Source: Effrenium voratum
Taxonomy: Eukaryota > Sar > Dinophyceae > Suessiales > Symbiodiniaceae
NCBI GenBank assembly: GCA_963377175.1
Contig: CAUJNA010000843.1
Coordinates: forward strand, 1-64,000
Length of the DNA stretch: 64,000 bases
Reading direction: 5' to 3'
Below are positions 40,013 to 49,386 of the stretch, one piece after another. Numbering within the stretch: the first letter of the stretch is position 1; each line of letters begins with the position of its first letter. The notes under the pieces are model-generated. The model saw nothing but the letters and a program-made list of their open reading frames with translations. It ran no database searches and was not told the DNA's origin. A program made the position numbers and the translations under genes.

Positions 40013-40234
40013 TAAAGAATAACTACATAAATTCAAAGCAGGTAATTTATAATATATTTTATCTTTTTTACATTCATTAACTTTTTCTAATTTATTGATT
40101 ATTGCTTTCAATGAATTTATTTGTAGAATATCAATTCTTGACATTTCACTTATCGTATTTACATCTATATCTTTTATTACTTTAATAGCCTCTTCGTCAT
40201 CAATTTCTACTGGTTTTGATTTACTTGAACCCAT
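40007..40234 (-). CDS. Small protein with N-myristoylation-like start
   Basis: 75 residues beginning M-G-S-S-K-S-K, which matches the consensus for N-terminal myristoylation (Gly2, Ser at 6). The rest is helical with I/L heptads (I-K-V-I-K-D-I-D-V-N-T-I) and ends in a short Cys-containing tail. A lipid-anchored, membrane- or virion-associated role is inferred. No family is recognised. Confidence 0.68.
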   Translation of the reverse strand: MGSSKSKPVEIDDEEAIKVIKDIDVNTISEMSRIDILQINSLKAIINKLEKVNECKKDKIYYKLPALNLCSYSLF

Positions 40235-40245
40235 TATATATAATA

Positions 40246-41058
40246 TTATTTAGATTTTAATTTTTCAAAATTGAAATGTTGGTTTTCTTCTTTTTCTGAA
40301 TCTTCGTCTTCAGTTGGCGCTGGTATTTCTGTTGGACTTTCAGATGAAGAACTATGAACAGTAATAGGTGGAGAACTATGAACACTAATAGCTTCATTTG
40401 ATGAATTGCTACTGCTACTTTGTGCATTTCCTGTTGTTATTTGATTAACTAAATCTGCGATATTTATTGTTGTTGCAATTGCGGTATGTGATAAGTTTAA
40501 TATTATATCTGCTACTGTAGCGCCGTTGTGTAGCATTATTTCTATCATTTTTGTCAGCTTGAACTTCTTTTCTTCTTCATCGCTGTCATCCTCGTCTGGT
40601 GGTTTCTTTGGCGGTTGTTCTGGCGGTTTGTTGTTGTCAAGCATTTTAGTAAAGGCTGACACCATTGCGTCACGTTGGTTTTTCAATGTTTGTGTTGCTT
40701 GTGTTCTTGTTGGCTCATTTCTTTTGTATGTGTTGCGCCAAAAGTTTTTAAGCATTATTTGAAACATATTGTCCTGGTTTTCCTTTACCTTAAACGCTTC
40801 AAATGTCATATTTAATTGCTGATTTGCATCATTGTATAACTTTTCTTGAGTCTCTCTGGTTTCTGTGGCGATTGTATCTGTATTGGTTGCAATGTCAATA
40901 AATTCTCTCGGTATGCCCTTTTTCATCAGTTTCGGTGGTTGTATTGTTGTTGAAGTGTTTGGTTTCATTAGGTTATGTATTGTAAAACTGTCGTCATCAT
41001 ATTTATCATTGAATTTCTGCTTCTTTCTTTTCAGTATGTTTTTAGTTAATATTATCAT
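40246..41058 (-). CDS. Acidic low-complexity structural-zone protein
   Basis: 270 residues. A basic start (K-R-K-K-Q-K) is followed by a predicted helical middle, a Pro-rich acidic hinge (P-P-E-Q-P-P-K-K-P-P-D-E-D-D-S-D) and a Ser-rich, acidic tail. It lies in the virion-gene cluster with the capsid gene, in the same direction, 11 bp from its downstream neighbour. No family is recognised. The position suggests a virion or scaffolding protein (inference). Confidence 0.75.
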   Translation of the reverse strand: MIILTKNILKRKKQKFNDKYDDDSFTIHNLMKPNTSTTIQPPKLMKKGIPREFIDIATNTDTIATETRETQEKLYNDANQQLNMTFEAFKVKENQDNMFQIMLKNFWRNTYKRNEPTRTQATQTLKNQRDAMVSAFTKMLDNNKPPEQPPKKPPDEDDSDEEEKKFKLTKMIEIMLHNGATVADIILNLSHTAIATTINIADLVNQITTGNAQSSSSNSSNEAISVHSSPPITVHSSSSESPTEIPAPTEDEDSEKEENQHFNFEKLKSK

Positions 41059-41075
41059 TAAATATACTTATATTA

Positions 41076-42047
41076 TTATTTACTTTCACCGCTTCCTGCT
41101 GCTCGACTTGGAGGTTTTGCCATCTTTTTAGTAGTTGCTCCTATTACTTGTTGGGGTTTGGCGATATATTTGTAATAAACTAAGTCGCCATACATTTGGG
41201 CGATTTGGTCTGTTATTGGTTTCTTTGTATCGCCTTTTGCATTCTTATGAAGTCTTGCTAGATGTGAAAATTCTTCAAACTCCGTTGCCTTAATTAGTTG
41301 CATAATATATAAATCATTTACGACTTTGCTCATTTCAGTCAAATTATTAGCAAAAATTCGTGGTTGCCTGTCCCTTACTGAATACAATATTTCAAACGCT
41401 TGTTGTTTAAACTCCGGTTGAATGTCTGGGTGTAGTTCATCAATTCTTGATATAATTAATTTTTCTTTTTCACTTAATTGCGATTCTCTTGCTGTCATCA
41501 TTTCCTCATCTGGTATTAATTCTGGGCTGTCAGTTATGTCGCTTGATATTGAGCGTCCTAACATTAAGCGATTGAAAATAGACGATGCGCCTTGTGCAAT
41601 AAAGTTTCTATGTTGTTCTTGTGCTTCTTGCTGTCTTTGTGTTGCTTGTTGTGCTCGTTGTTGCAATTCTGTTTGCACAGGTGCTATTGTTGGTTCTTCT
41701 GCTTGTGTCGGTTGGATATCATCTGTTGTTGTTGCCGGTTCTGTGTTTCTTCTATGAACTGCATATGTGTGTCCATTTCTATGTGCTTCTTGTTTCGTCA
41801 TTGCCTCTCTCATTTGTCTGTCTAATATTCTCATCTCTTGGTCTTTCAATAATTCTAAATGGTCGCTCCCGTCAAAAAAACTACCCTGAGGACTTGCTTT
41901 GAAGAATGTAGCATCTCGGTTAGGTAGTTTTCCTGTTAATTGTTCGTTCTCACCTATCAAATTAGTGATTTCTTCATAAGTAGGTCGTCGTTTCAATCCA
42001 AATTTTGCATATGGGTTTATTAATTCTAAACTTGCTGTAGTTGCCAT
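41076..42047 (-). CDS. Conserved-type virion-cluster protein with Gln-rich middle
   Basis: 323 residues. The N-terminus is M-A-T-T-A-S-L-E-L-I-N-P-Y-A-K-F-G. The middle (about 115-150) is rich in Gln and Glu (Q-Q-R-A-Q-Q-A-T-Q-R-Q-Q-E-A), probably a flexible helix. The C-terminal third contains a well-ordered helical region and ends in a basic tail. It is co-oriented with and close to the capsid gene and has good coding quality. No named family is recognised; an internal virion protein is inferred. Confidence 0.8.
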   Translation of the reverse strand: MATTASLELINPYAKFGLKRRPTYEEITNLIGENEQLTGKLPNRDATFFKASPQGSFFDGSDHLELLKDQEMRILDRQMREAMTKQEAHRNGHTYAVHRRNTEPATTTDDIQPTQAEEPTIAPVQTELQQRAQQATQRQQEAQEQHRNFIAQGASSIFNRLMLGRSISSDITDSPELIPDEEMMTARESQLSEKEKLIISRIDELHPDIQPEFKQQAFEILYSVRDRQPRIFANNLTEMSKVVNDLYIMQLIKATEFEEFSHLARLHKNAKGDTKKPITDQIAQMYGDLVYYKYIAKPQQVIGATTKKMAKPPSRAAGSGESK

Positions 42048-42093
42048 ATTTATTATAATAATAGTTAGATTATTAATATTATTATAATAAATC

Positions 42094-42411
42094 TTAAGTA
42101 AATATTAACTTTTTTGTATCTTCATACCATTTATTTAAATGTTCTTTTGTTGCATGTGGCAAGTTAGGACGATATAATTCACCCATCGTCCTATCCAGCT
42201 CATTTACATAGTTTGCTCTCTTATTTCCTTCGTCAATCTTTTTCCTTAATGCTACTGATGCTTCTTGTGAGTTTCTTAACTTCATTTGTTCGTGCAGGTG
42301 TTCTAAATATTTTGTATCTTTTAAATCAAATGGACTATATTTAATTTGTGAGGATTGTAAAAATACTTTACCTTTATTTTTCTTATTATTTATTTTGTGG
42401 AATTTATACAT
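42094..42411 (-). CDS. Small basic protein next to the capsid gene
   Basis: 105 residues. The very basic start (M-Y-K-F-H-K-I-N-N-K-K-N-K-G-K) is followed by a helical domain with N-Y-V-N-E-L-D-R-T-M-G-E-L-Y-R-P. It lies 25 bp downstream of the capsid gene in the same orientation. It is a candidate minor capsid, cement or DNA-condensing protein; no homologue can be named. Confidence 0.75.
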   Translation of the reverse strand: MYKFHKINNKKNKGKVFLQSSQIKYSPFDLKDTKYLEHLHEQMKLRNSQEASVALRKKIDEGNKRANYVNELDRTMGELYRPNLPHATKEHLNKWYEDTKKLIFT

Positions 42412-42436
42412 TATATATTTATCATAGATTTTAATT

Positions 42437-44038
42437 TTAATCGTAAAGAATGCTCCCGCTTTCCCTTAATTCCAGAACAGACTCCGAAATCATATGCACA
42501 AATAATTCTCGCACATCTTCATTATCTGTCAGTGCTCTGTTACTTCCTTTTAGTTTAAAAACGAGTAAGCCTCCTTGTTTCGTATTCTGGCCTGTAAAAT
42601 TAGTGTCCGCCATCTTTTCAAATGAAATCCCAATAACGAACTTGTCTTCTCTGTAGCGTTTATATGAAATGCTAAAGGCGTCTTGGTCAGGGTTCAAATA
42701 GTGTAATGTTCGTCTTAAATAATATGCAGTTTCTGCCATTGATTGACATTCAAACTCTGGATATTTTTTATTATTAATTTGTAATTGCCACGTTAAGTTT
42801 AAATCTGAATTTTGAAAGCCCTTTCCTTGGTATGTCGCGCGATCAGCTCCATCTGGATCAGGACCATCAAAAATACGAGAATTAATCATCGGATTGTAAA
42901 AATAATTCCATCGCTTGTAAATGTAGTTGTCTTGTCTGTAATAATCAGTATTTTGTGGGTCAGTTCCTGCTCTTGGTGGGCGATATAGTGTAATGAAACA
43001 ACCATTCAATTTAGAAGCGGATTTAACAATATTCATATTAATTTCATTTCCTGCCGCGTTGAATGATTGTGTCATAGTGTGATACATTGGAAAAACTAAT
43101 TTCAAACTTTGACCCTCTAACAAATGTTTCACTATGTTATTATTGACCGTATTGTCTAATTGAATTACCTCGGCTCTTATAATTACGTTATTCAATTCCC
43201 ACTGCGTTGAAGTATCGCCGGTTGTGAAATAGTAGCCGTATTTGTCAGTATATGTGTTGTTGATTAAATCCCCCGCTGCATCACGAGTAGCAAATGGTGT
43301 AATTACTGGTACGTGCTCATCCGATACAATTGTAAATTCCAGTTCAAGCGGAGCATATCGTAAAGGTAAATAATAATTGCTTTCTAACAGTCCACATACC
43401 GGTTTATGTCCTAATCTCATATAACCATTAGCGCCGGGTATTCCTGCAACTGAATGGCGGGTATATCGTGCTGTTAAATCGCCCCAATTATTATGATCTC
43501 CCGCGGCGACTAACGCACCATCTGGTGCTGTTCCAGTAGTTCCTCGTTCATTATTAGCATCAATAAATTCTGCTAATCCAGTAGCATATGTGTGTCGCCA
43601 GTCATCATCCCAACGAGGATTAGCGCTACTTTCTAAATCGTCCATATCTCTAGCATCTTGACTTTTAAAGGAATTATACAATTCACAATGCCTATTGTAT
43701 TCAATAATATCCTGAACCTGTTGTCCGCCTACTGTGCATCTATACCGACTGAAGAAGGATGATAAATTACCTAACGGTCGTAAAAAATGACTTCGTGTTC
43801 CGTCAGTGTTTTGAAGATTAGCAAATAAACGAATAGAAGATAAATCAATATATGTGTTGTCTTCACCTGTTATATGAAATCTAATATTTTTGTTTCCTGC
43901 ATTTGGATTATAAACATTACTGCCTGATGGAAAATAATTAACGTGTCGTCGGTCTGTGATATATTGTGCTGTTTCTGGAAGTCCAAAATTTAACGAATTA
44001 ATCATTGTAGTTTCACTTTCTGCAATTATATTATCCAT
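42437..44038 (-). CDS. Major capsid protein, double jelly-roll
   Basis: 533 residues, the usual size for PLV/virophage capsid proteins. The N-terminal region (N-V-Y-N-P-N-A-G-N-K-N-I-R-F...Y-I-D-L-S-S-I-R-L) and the motif Y-Y-L-P-L-R-Y-A-P-L-E-L-E-F match the first jelly roll seen in PLV capsids. The second half carries the fibrous strand pattern ending E-L-R-E-S-G-S-I-L-Y-D. It should form pseudo-hexameric trimers that build the icosahedral shell. There are no breaks. The capsid gene heads the minus-strand virion cluster. The upstream leader is a long poly-A/T tract ending in TATATAACTA before ATG, and I could not find the TTTAAAGAAATA box there. Confidence 0.93.
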   Translation of the reverse strand: MDNIIAESETTMINSLNFGLPETAQYITDRRHVNYFPSGSNVYNPNAGNKNIRFHITGEDNTYIDLSSIRLFANLQNTDGTRSHFLRPLGNLSSFFSRYRCTVGGQQVQDIIEYNRHCELYNSFKSQDARDMDDLESSANPRWDDDWRHTYATGLAEFIDANNERGTTGTAPDGALVAAGDHNNWGDLTARYTRHSVAGIPGANGYMRLGHKPVCGLLESNYYLPLRYAPLELEFTIVSDEHVPVITPFATRDAAGDLINNTYTDKYGYYFTTGDTSTQWELNNVIIRAEVIQLDNTVNNNIVKHLLEGQSLKLVFPMYHTMTQSFNAAGNEINMNIVKSASKLNGCFITLYRPPRAGTDPQNTDYYRQDNYIYKRWNYFYNPMINSRIFDGPDPDGADRATYQGKGFQNSDLNLTWQLQINNKKYPEFECQSMAETAYYLRRTLHYLNPDQDAFSISYKRYREDKFVIGISFEKMADTNFTGQNTKQGGLLVFKLKGSNRALTDNEDVRELFVHMISESVLELRESGSILYD

Positions 44039-44104
44039 TAGTTATATATGATGATATAGTTTTTTTTTTTGTTTTTTTTTTTTTAAAAAAAATCTATATC
44101 AAAA

Positions 44105-44350
44105 TTAGAACATGATAAACTTAGATTTTATTTTTTTTATTTTTATATTTTTCTTATGTGGAAGCATTGTAGTAGAATTGTTTGAAGTTGTATTTTTTAT
44201 AGTATTTATTAGATAATTATTTTTTGTATCAACTATATCTTTTAAAGTATCATAATCTAATGTTTTATATTGTTTATCGTATTTTGTAGGTTCTTTTGTC
44301 AGTTTCTTCTCTAATGGAATTTTGTTTTGCTTGTCTTTATTTCTAAACAT
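44105..44350 (-). CDS. Small basic protein
   Basis: 81 residues, Lys/Asn/Thr-rich (F-R-N-K-D-K-Q-N-K-I-P-L-E-K-K), with no hydrophobic core and no known motif. Tight packing (11 bp from the upstream gene) and the same orientation favour a real gene. Composition alone would not prove it in such AT-rich DNA. Confidence 0.5.
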   Translation of the reverse strand: MFRNKDKQNKIPLEKKLTKEPTKYDKQYKTLDYDTLKDIVDTKNNYLINTIKNTTSNNSTTMLPHKKNIKIKKIKSKFIMF

Positions 44351-44361
44351 TATTATTAATA

Positions 44362-44805
44362 TTATTGAGATAATGTTAGTTCAGTTATACGCTTTATACA
44401 ATCTTCTAATTCGTCTCTATACTTATACAAATAACTTAAATCATCTTCATCTAATGGAATTGTCTTTTCTTCTTGTTCTTTTAAAAAGTCGGTATAATCA
44501 ACTCTACTATAATCTGTATAATGTATTTTGTTATTTTCTGGATGTAATTTTAAGTAATCATTTTCATAATTAATAATTTCACTATACATGCCTATTATAA
44601 GTCCTTCAATATTACCTTTTCTGTAGTATAAATGATTTAAATCATTGCTTTCGTGCTCTTCCTTATCTTTATTCAATACTTCTTTGCCACAATTACATTC
44701 ATATTTACTATTTGATATGTTGTATTCTTTCTTTTTCTCTCGCTCTATCATTTTCTTATAAGCATATTCAATATCGTTGTCCCATTTCTCAGCATCAATA
44801 CTCAT
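44362..44805 (-). CDS. Mini zinc-finger protein with acidic tail
   Basis: 147 residues. C-N-C-G-K-E-V-L-N-K-D-K-E-E-H-E-S-N-D-L-N-H is a variant of the element's CxCG...H...H module, flanked by charged helical sequence rich in Tyr, Asp and Glu. It lies between the capsid and lipase genes in the same orientation. The function is unknown. Confidence 0.75.
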   Translation of the reverse strand: MSIDAEKWDNDIEYAYKKMIEREKKKEYNISNSKYECNCGKEVLNKDKEEHESNDLNHLYYRKGNIEGLIIGMYSEIINYENDYLKLHPENNKIHYTDYSRVDYTDFLKEQEEKTIPLDEDDLSYLYKYRDELEDCIKRITELTLSQ

Positions 44806-44873
44806 ATATAAGTTATATATATATATATTTATTTATTGTTCTGGTGTTGAATTAGGATTGAAACGCGAAGCAT

Positions 44874-45599
44874 TTAACCCGAATTATCATTCGGGTTGAA
44901 CCCATTAGAAATATCAGTAGTAGGATTAATTTCAGTCATACCTTGTCCTGTCCAATTATTGAAACTGTGTTTGTCTAATAAATTATTGCTTTCTATTTCT
45001 CCAGTTATTGCCGCGTCATCGAACATTGCTATAGGATCTCCACGATTTCTAAATCGTAAGTGTCGCGGGTTTTTCTGCTGGTTAGTTCCTGATACAAAAG
45101 GTGATGAATAAACAGTACTAGCATATTTGTTGCCGTGTCTGTTGTTGATTTCTTGAACAACGGATGAACCGAGGCTATGTCCAACAATTCTATTCACATC
45201 TGGATTTTTCCTTAATTCTTCCATTGCGTCTTTATATCTTTCGCTTAATTGAACATTATGAGTAGGAATAAAAAACAAATCTGCAATTACATCATTGACT
45301 TTGTGATTTAGTCCCGTTTTAGCACCAGTACCACCAATATATAATGTGTTGCCTATTCTTGTTATTCCATTCACATTAGAATAGGCCGCGTCTAAACCCT
45401 TGACATCATCGATTTTATTTTTATTTTGAACATTGATTTCTTCAGCATAGCGTGTTTTATGTTTCATTATCTGCTTATCAAAATGTTTATTGAAACCTCC
45501 TATTTTGTCTTCCAATGTCTTTTTATGATTAAAAAATACATCTTCTATTAAATCCTTACCTGCAGTATATGCTTTATCGCTTGCTACACCTGCCATCAT
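44874..45599 (-). CDS. Lipase-fold protein (class 3-like), possibly truncated at both ends
   Basis: 241 residues. I-V-G-H-S-L-G-S-S-V-V is the GxSxG nucleophile elbow (S142). Y-I-G-G-T-G precedes it, as in class-3 lipases, and S-P-F-V-S-G and L-D-K-H-S-F-N-N-W fit the catalytic Asp/His regions, with H near the C-terminus. Lipase-like genes are known in PLVs, where a role in membrane entry or release is proposed. The frame stays open for 13 codons upstream of the first ATG (G-A-I-E-G-R-T-P-T-Q) with no start codon, hinting at 5' loss. At the 3' end a shifted frame continues sensibly to 44833, hinting at a late frameshift. Confidence 0.8.
   Translation of the reverse strand: MMAGVASDKAYTAGKDLIEDVFFNHKKTLEDKIGGFNKHFDKQIMKHKTRYAEEINVQNKNKIDDVKGLDAAYSNVNGITRIGNTLYIGGTGAKTGLNHKVNDVIADLFFIPTHNVQLSERYKDAMEELRKNPDVNRIVGHSLGSSVVQEINNRHGNKYASTVYSSPFVSGTNQQKNPRHLRFRNRGDPIAMFDDAAITGEIESNNLLDKHSFNNWTGQGMTEINPTTDISNGFNPNDNSG
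44876..44897 (-). terminator. Perfect hairpin over the lipase stop codon
   Basis: AACCCGAAT-GATA-ATTCGGGTT forms a 9-bp stem with more GC than other hairpins here, overlapping the last codons and stop of the lipase frame. It may be a 3'-end signal, or may simply reflect the coding sequence. Confidence 0.5.
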
Positions 45600-45644
45600 T
45601 TGTGTAGGCGTCCTGCCTTCAATAGCACCTAATAATAATTATAT

Positions 45645-45684
45645 TATTCATAGATATTTTATTAAAATATCTATGAATAATTAT
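45645..45684. promoter_or_regulatory. Large palindrome between divergent lipase and penton genes
   Basis: TTATTCATAGATATTTTA and TTAAAATATCTATGAATAA form a near-perfect 18-bp inverted repeat in the divergent intergenic space. It may be a bidirectional regulatory site, a cruciform, or a 3' hairpin left from a rearrangement. Confidence 0.55.
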
Positions 45685-45742
45685 AATTACAAAGTAATTA
45701 TCAATAATAATTATATAATAATTTCTATTGTATATTATATTT

Positions 45743-46595
45743 ATGAGTGATAGGTTAACATATAAAAAAATCTATGTTGATAGTGCCTACAGATTGCAAG
45801 AAAGTAATTCTACCAGCGATTTTATTATAGAACTTGACCAAAACTTTGAAATTCCACCAAGAACAAAAATGTTCGTGACAGAGTGTTCATTCAGCACACC
45901 GTTTTATACAACAGAGAAAGGGTTTTACGAACGCTTCTATATTATGTTGTATAATAGTTCCAATGTCTTATTGAGAAGCACTGCCGTTGATGTATCCGGT
46001 GAAATTTATTATGCCAATCAATTATCATTTAAAATACAATCAGAATTAAACGCGGCATTTAATGATATTGCCTGACTTATTCTTAACAGTATATGGACAA
46101 AGCGAACGCAAAATGGAACTTAAATTAAATGACCCTCTAAATTACAAAATCAAAATACCTACAGATGAAGAATTAGAAACTTATGTAAATGGCGAATGGA
46201 ACAGAGGACAGTTTGAATATGACAACTTAAGACCAAAAGCTATCAATTATTTATTAAGTAATTATATTGCCTATGAACCTGCGTCATCTTGGCTAAGTGG
46301 ATATTTTAATTTAGTTCCTTTCCAGAATGTATATATTAACTCACCTCAACTAAGCGACTACAAATATTCAGCACCTAATAATTTTAGTAGTTCAGTAATA
46401 AAAAAAGTTCAAATTAACCAACAACTAGGCGGAGTCATTAGCGACTACACCTCACCTATATATGCAGATTTTATTGATGTAGGCGGTAAAAATATTAAGA
46501 GATTACACTTTAAAATTACAACCTCCAGAAACGAAGTTATTGATTTTCACGGGGTACCCATACAGTTCTCACTTTTATTTCAATTAGACAATTGA
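45743..46595 (+). pseudogene. Penton-like minor capsid gene, broken by one frameshift
   Basis: The first frame (ATG at 45743; the further-upstream Met at 45728 is less likely) has Y-V-D-S-A-Y-R-L-Q-E-S-N-S-T-S-D-F-I-I-E-L and continues to a stop at 46075. The second frame (from about 46060) continues with P-D-L-F-L-T-V-Y-G-Q and runs to 46595. The opening motif is typical of PLV/virophage penton (minor capsid) proteins, with a single jelly roll forming the vertex pentamer. The two frames overlap by 14 nt and differ by one base shift, so one small indel separates them. The total of about 280 residues is a normal penton length. Possible explanations are decay, assembly error or programmed shifting. 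Confidence 0.8.
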
Positions 46596-46709
46596 ATAAA
46601 CAACCTAAATATTAATATTTATATCAAATTATTAATATTAATATTTCTCAATTTGTCCATATAGACAAAATATATAAATAATATAGACAAAATATATAAT
46701 ATATTATAT

Positions 46710-47264
46710 ATGTCAGAAGTCGAACCTGGAATTACTAATACAATTGAAGCAGACGAGCCAGTAAATGAATTACCACCAATTGAAGAAGAAGCACCAAAGG
46801 CAGAACCAACAATAGAAGCACCAACAGAAGCGAAACCAGTAGAACCATTGAAAAACAACTCAAAAACTCAAGCACGCAATGAAAAGAAAATAACCTGTCC
46901 AAAATGTGCCAAAACTTTAACATTAAAATCATATAGATACAGCCACGAACGCAATTGCCAAGGACCATTAGAATCTAAACCAATTAAATCAATCAAACCA
47001 AAAGCAGTTCCAATAGCAAAACCCCAAAAGGTAGAATATCGCGAAGAAGAAGAGCAATACGTTCCACCACAACAACCAGTAACAAATAATATAATAGCGA
47101 ACACACCACCCCCAAGAAGAATGCAACAACAACCGCCTCCAAACCCGCTACACAATATAGCACAGCATTACCAATTATTGCAAAATGAATATTTGAGACA
47201 GAAGCAAGAAAAATACAATGCATTAAATAAAGGTATATTTGGCTCAAGAGGAAAAAAAAGATAG
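46710..47264 (+). CDS. C2HC-type finger protein, Pro/Gln-rich
   Basis: 184 residues. An acidic N-terminal third (E-P-T-I-E-A-P-T-E-A) leads to T-C-P-K-C-A-K-T-L-T-L-K-S, then H-E-R-N-C, a CxxC...H-x3-C finger. Pro/Gln-rich linker (V-P-P-Q-Q-P) and a basic C-terminus follow. It lies between penton and fibre genes, so a virion role is inferred. The AT leader TATAATATATTATAT ends at the ATG. Confidence 0.8.
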   Translation: MSEVEPGITNTIEADEPVNELPPIEEEAPKAEPTIEAPTEAKPVEPLKNNSKTQARNEKKITCPKCAKTLTLKSYRYSHERNCQGPLESKPIKSIKPKAVPIAKPQKVEYREEEEQYVPPQQPVTNNIIANTPPPRRMQQQPPPNPLHNIAQHYQLLQNEYLRQKQEKYNALNKGIFGSRGKKR

Positions 47265-47299
47265 AATATAATTATTTTATAACCTACTATATAATAATT

Positions 47300-49382
47300 A
47301 TGTTTTCAACATTATCATTGGATGGCTCAAGCAGAATTATAGCAAGCGAATTAGTATTAATAAATTCAACAGAACCATCAACCTTAAGCAGTGTTTATGC
47401 TACAAAGCAAGAATTATCAGACACCGCAGGCGCATTAGGAGGAGGTTATACAATTGAAGAAGTAGATGCTCTTATTTTAGCACAAAAAAATAAGATAGAT
47501 GCTAATATTCTTGATATTACTGAATTAAATGCTACTTCAACAACGATGTTTGACGAACAAGTAAATCAAAACGCAACAATTACAAGCAACCTTAATAATA
47601 TAACAGCACACGGATTAACCATAACTTCAATACTACCGACCATATCCGCAAATACAATTAAACTTGACACAAATGCTAATAATATTAGTTCTAATACTTT
47701 TTTAATCAGTAATTTAAACGCTACAATAACATCAAACTTCAATACTATTAGTTCTAATACATTCTTAGTAGGAAATTTCAATAATACAATCACTTCAAAC
47801 TTCAATAATATAAGTTCAAATTCTTCACTAATAACAGGACACGGAAACACAATATCAACAATTTTAGCAGATGTATCAACATTATATGCAAACGATACTA
47901 ATTTATTCAATACTAACACAGCCTACAGCAATACATTTTCTTCAATCATATCAGACAACACTACACAAGATTTATTAATAACAGAAAATTCAAATACGAT
48001 TAATAGTTTAATATCAGCAGATTTACAAAAGTTAGATAAAACAATCACAACTGCACAAACAGTAAACTCTCCATTAATACTTAGTTTAACAGATAATACT
48101 AATCCAATTTTTAGAATTCAAGATGCTGTAAGTAACCAACGCTTAGAATTTAAAAGAGGTTGTCAGTTGGACTCGTATCAAGGTTTAACAGGTGCTACGC
48201 CTTATAGATTATGGCTAGGATGGAATACGGGAGATGTTATTATTGGAAGACCTAATAATGCTTCAAGAATTACGATTAATGGTAATGTTCATACTTCATA
48301 CAATTTTGCTCAAGCACACGGAACTTCATATTTCGAAGGTGCTGTTTATATGAAAGGTAATTTATTTACAAATAATGATTTTTCAACAGATATTAAAACT
48401 AAAATTGATAATTTAGACAATGCATTAACTCCATATTTAGAAACACACACCCCCGCGGCAACTCAAGGTTTTTATTGTTCATCATCCTAATTTTGTTGCT
48501 TGTAGTATTGGAGATATAACCAATGCTTCTAACCAATATTTTATGTGCGACGGTGCTGTATCAAAAACCATATTCAATAAGCCAGTTGATGTATTAGGTG
48601 ATGTATATACAAACGGCGATTTAACAATGGTTTCTGGTAAGAAAGTTGAAGTCAATCAGGTTCAGTCAGTATCAGGAAATACTTTATTATTACAAAATTC
48701 ACCGAGTGGCAATGTTCAATTTGGCAACACATCAAAACTAATAATTGATAATGCTGAAATGTATGTCGATACAAATGATTTAATAATCAGGAATAGCAAC
48801 ACGTCAAACTCTATTAATTTGGTTGTTGGATTATCTGCAACATATGCTGATAATAAAATTATTTTGAATAGTGGAAGTAATAGCGAATTACGAGGCGACT
48901 GGACTATTGACGGTGATATGACTTTTGGAATTGCTCATAAAATCAATTTGAGACATTTAAATAGTGATGCTGTTTTAAGATTAGAAGCATCAACAACTAT
49001 TGATAGTTATATTGATGGCACTAAATATTTACAATTGGATGATACTCAATTTTCATCATTCAATGGATTTAATTTAAGTAGTGATAAGAGACTGAAAGAT
49101 AATATAGAAGATGTAGAAGATGACACTATAAATATGGTAAAAAACATTAAGATTAAAACATTTGTTAAAAATCAAAAAACTAAAAAGACTGAATTAGGAT
49201 GGATTGCTCAAGATGTTCAACAATACACAAATCCTAAATATAATATTGTAAATGATTCAGGAGAATACTTAACGATGTGTTATGACAGAATGGCTTGTAT
49301 TAGTTGGGATGCTTTATCAAAACTAATCCATCGCGTAGAATATTTGGAAACTAAATTATTGAAAAAGAAAAAATCTAAATAA
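47300..49382 (+). pseudogene. Fibre (spike) gene with S74 chaperone domain, one frameshift
   Basis: The first frame (47300-48490, 396 residues) is a repetitive shaft: Asn/Thr/Ser/Ile-rich units such as N-A-T-I-T-S-N-F-N-T-I-S-S-N-T-F recur, as in trimeric beta or coiled-coil fibres. The second frame (about 48480-49382) continues without loss of coding character, with a beta-rich knob and a C-terminal intramolecular chaperone: S-S-D-K-R-L-K-D-N-I (S180-K182 of that frame), then G-W-I-A-Q-D-V-Q and a helical tail. S74 domains trimerise and then self-cleave at the Ser. The frames differ by one base around 48469-48480, next to a T run. It probably encodes the host-recognition fibre. Confidence 0.85.
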
Positions 49383-49386
49383 TTAA

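Noticed and set aside
40526..41902. Plus-strand hydrophobic frames opposite the virion-cluster genes
   Set aside because: Leu/Cys/Ser/Phe-rich shadows of Gln/Glu/Lys-rich minus-strand genes; no starts or promoters.
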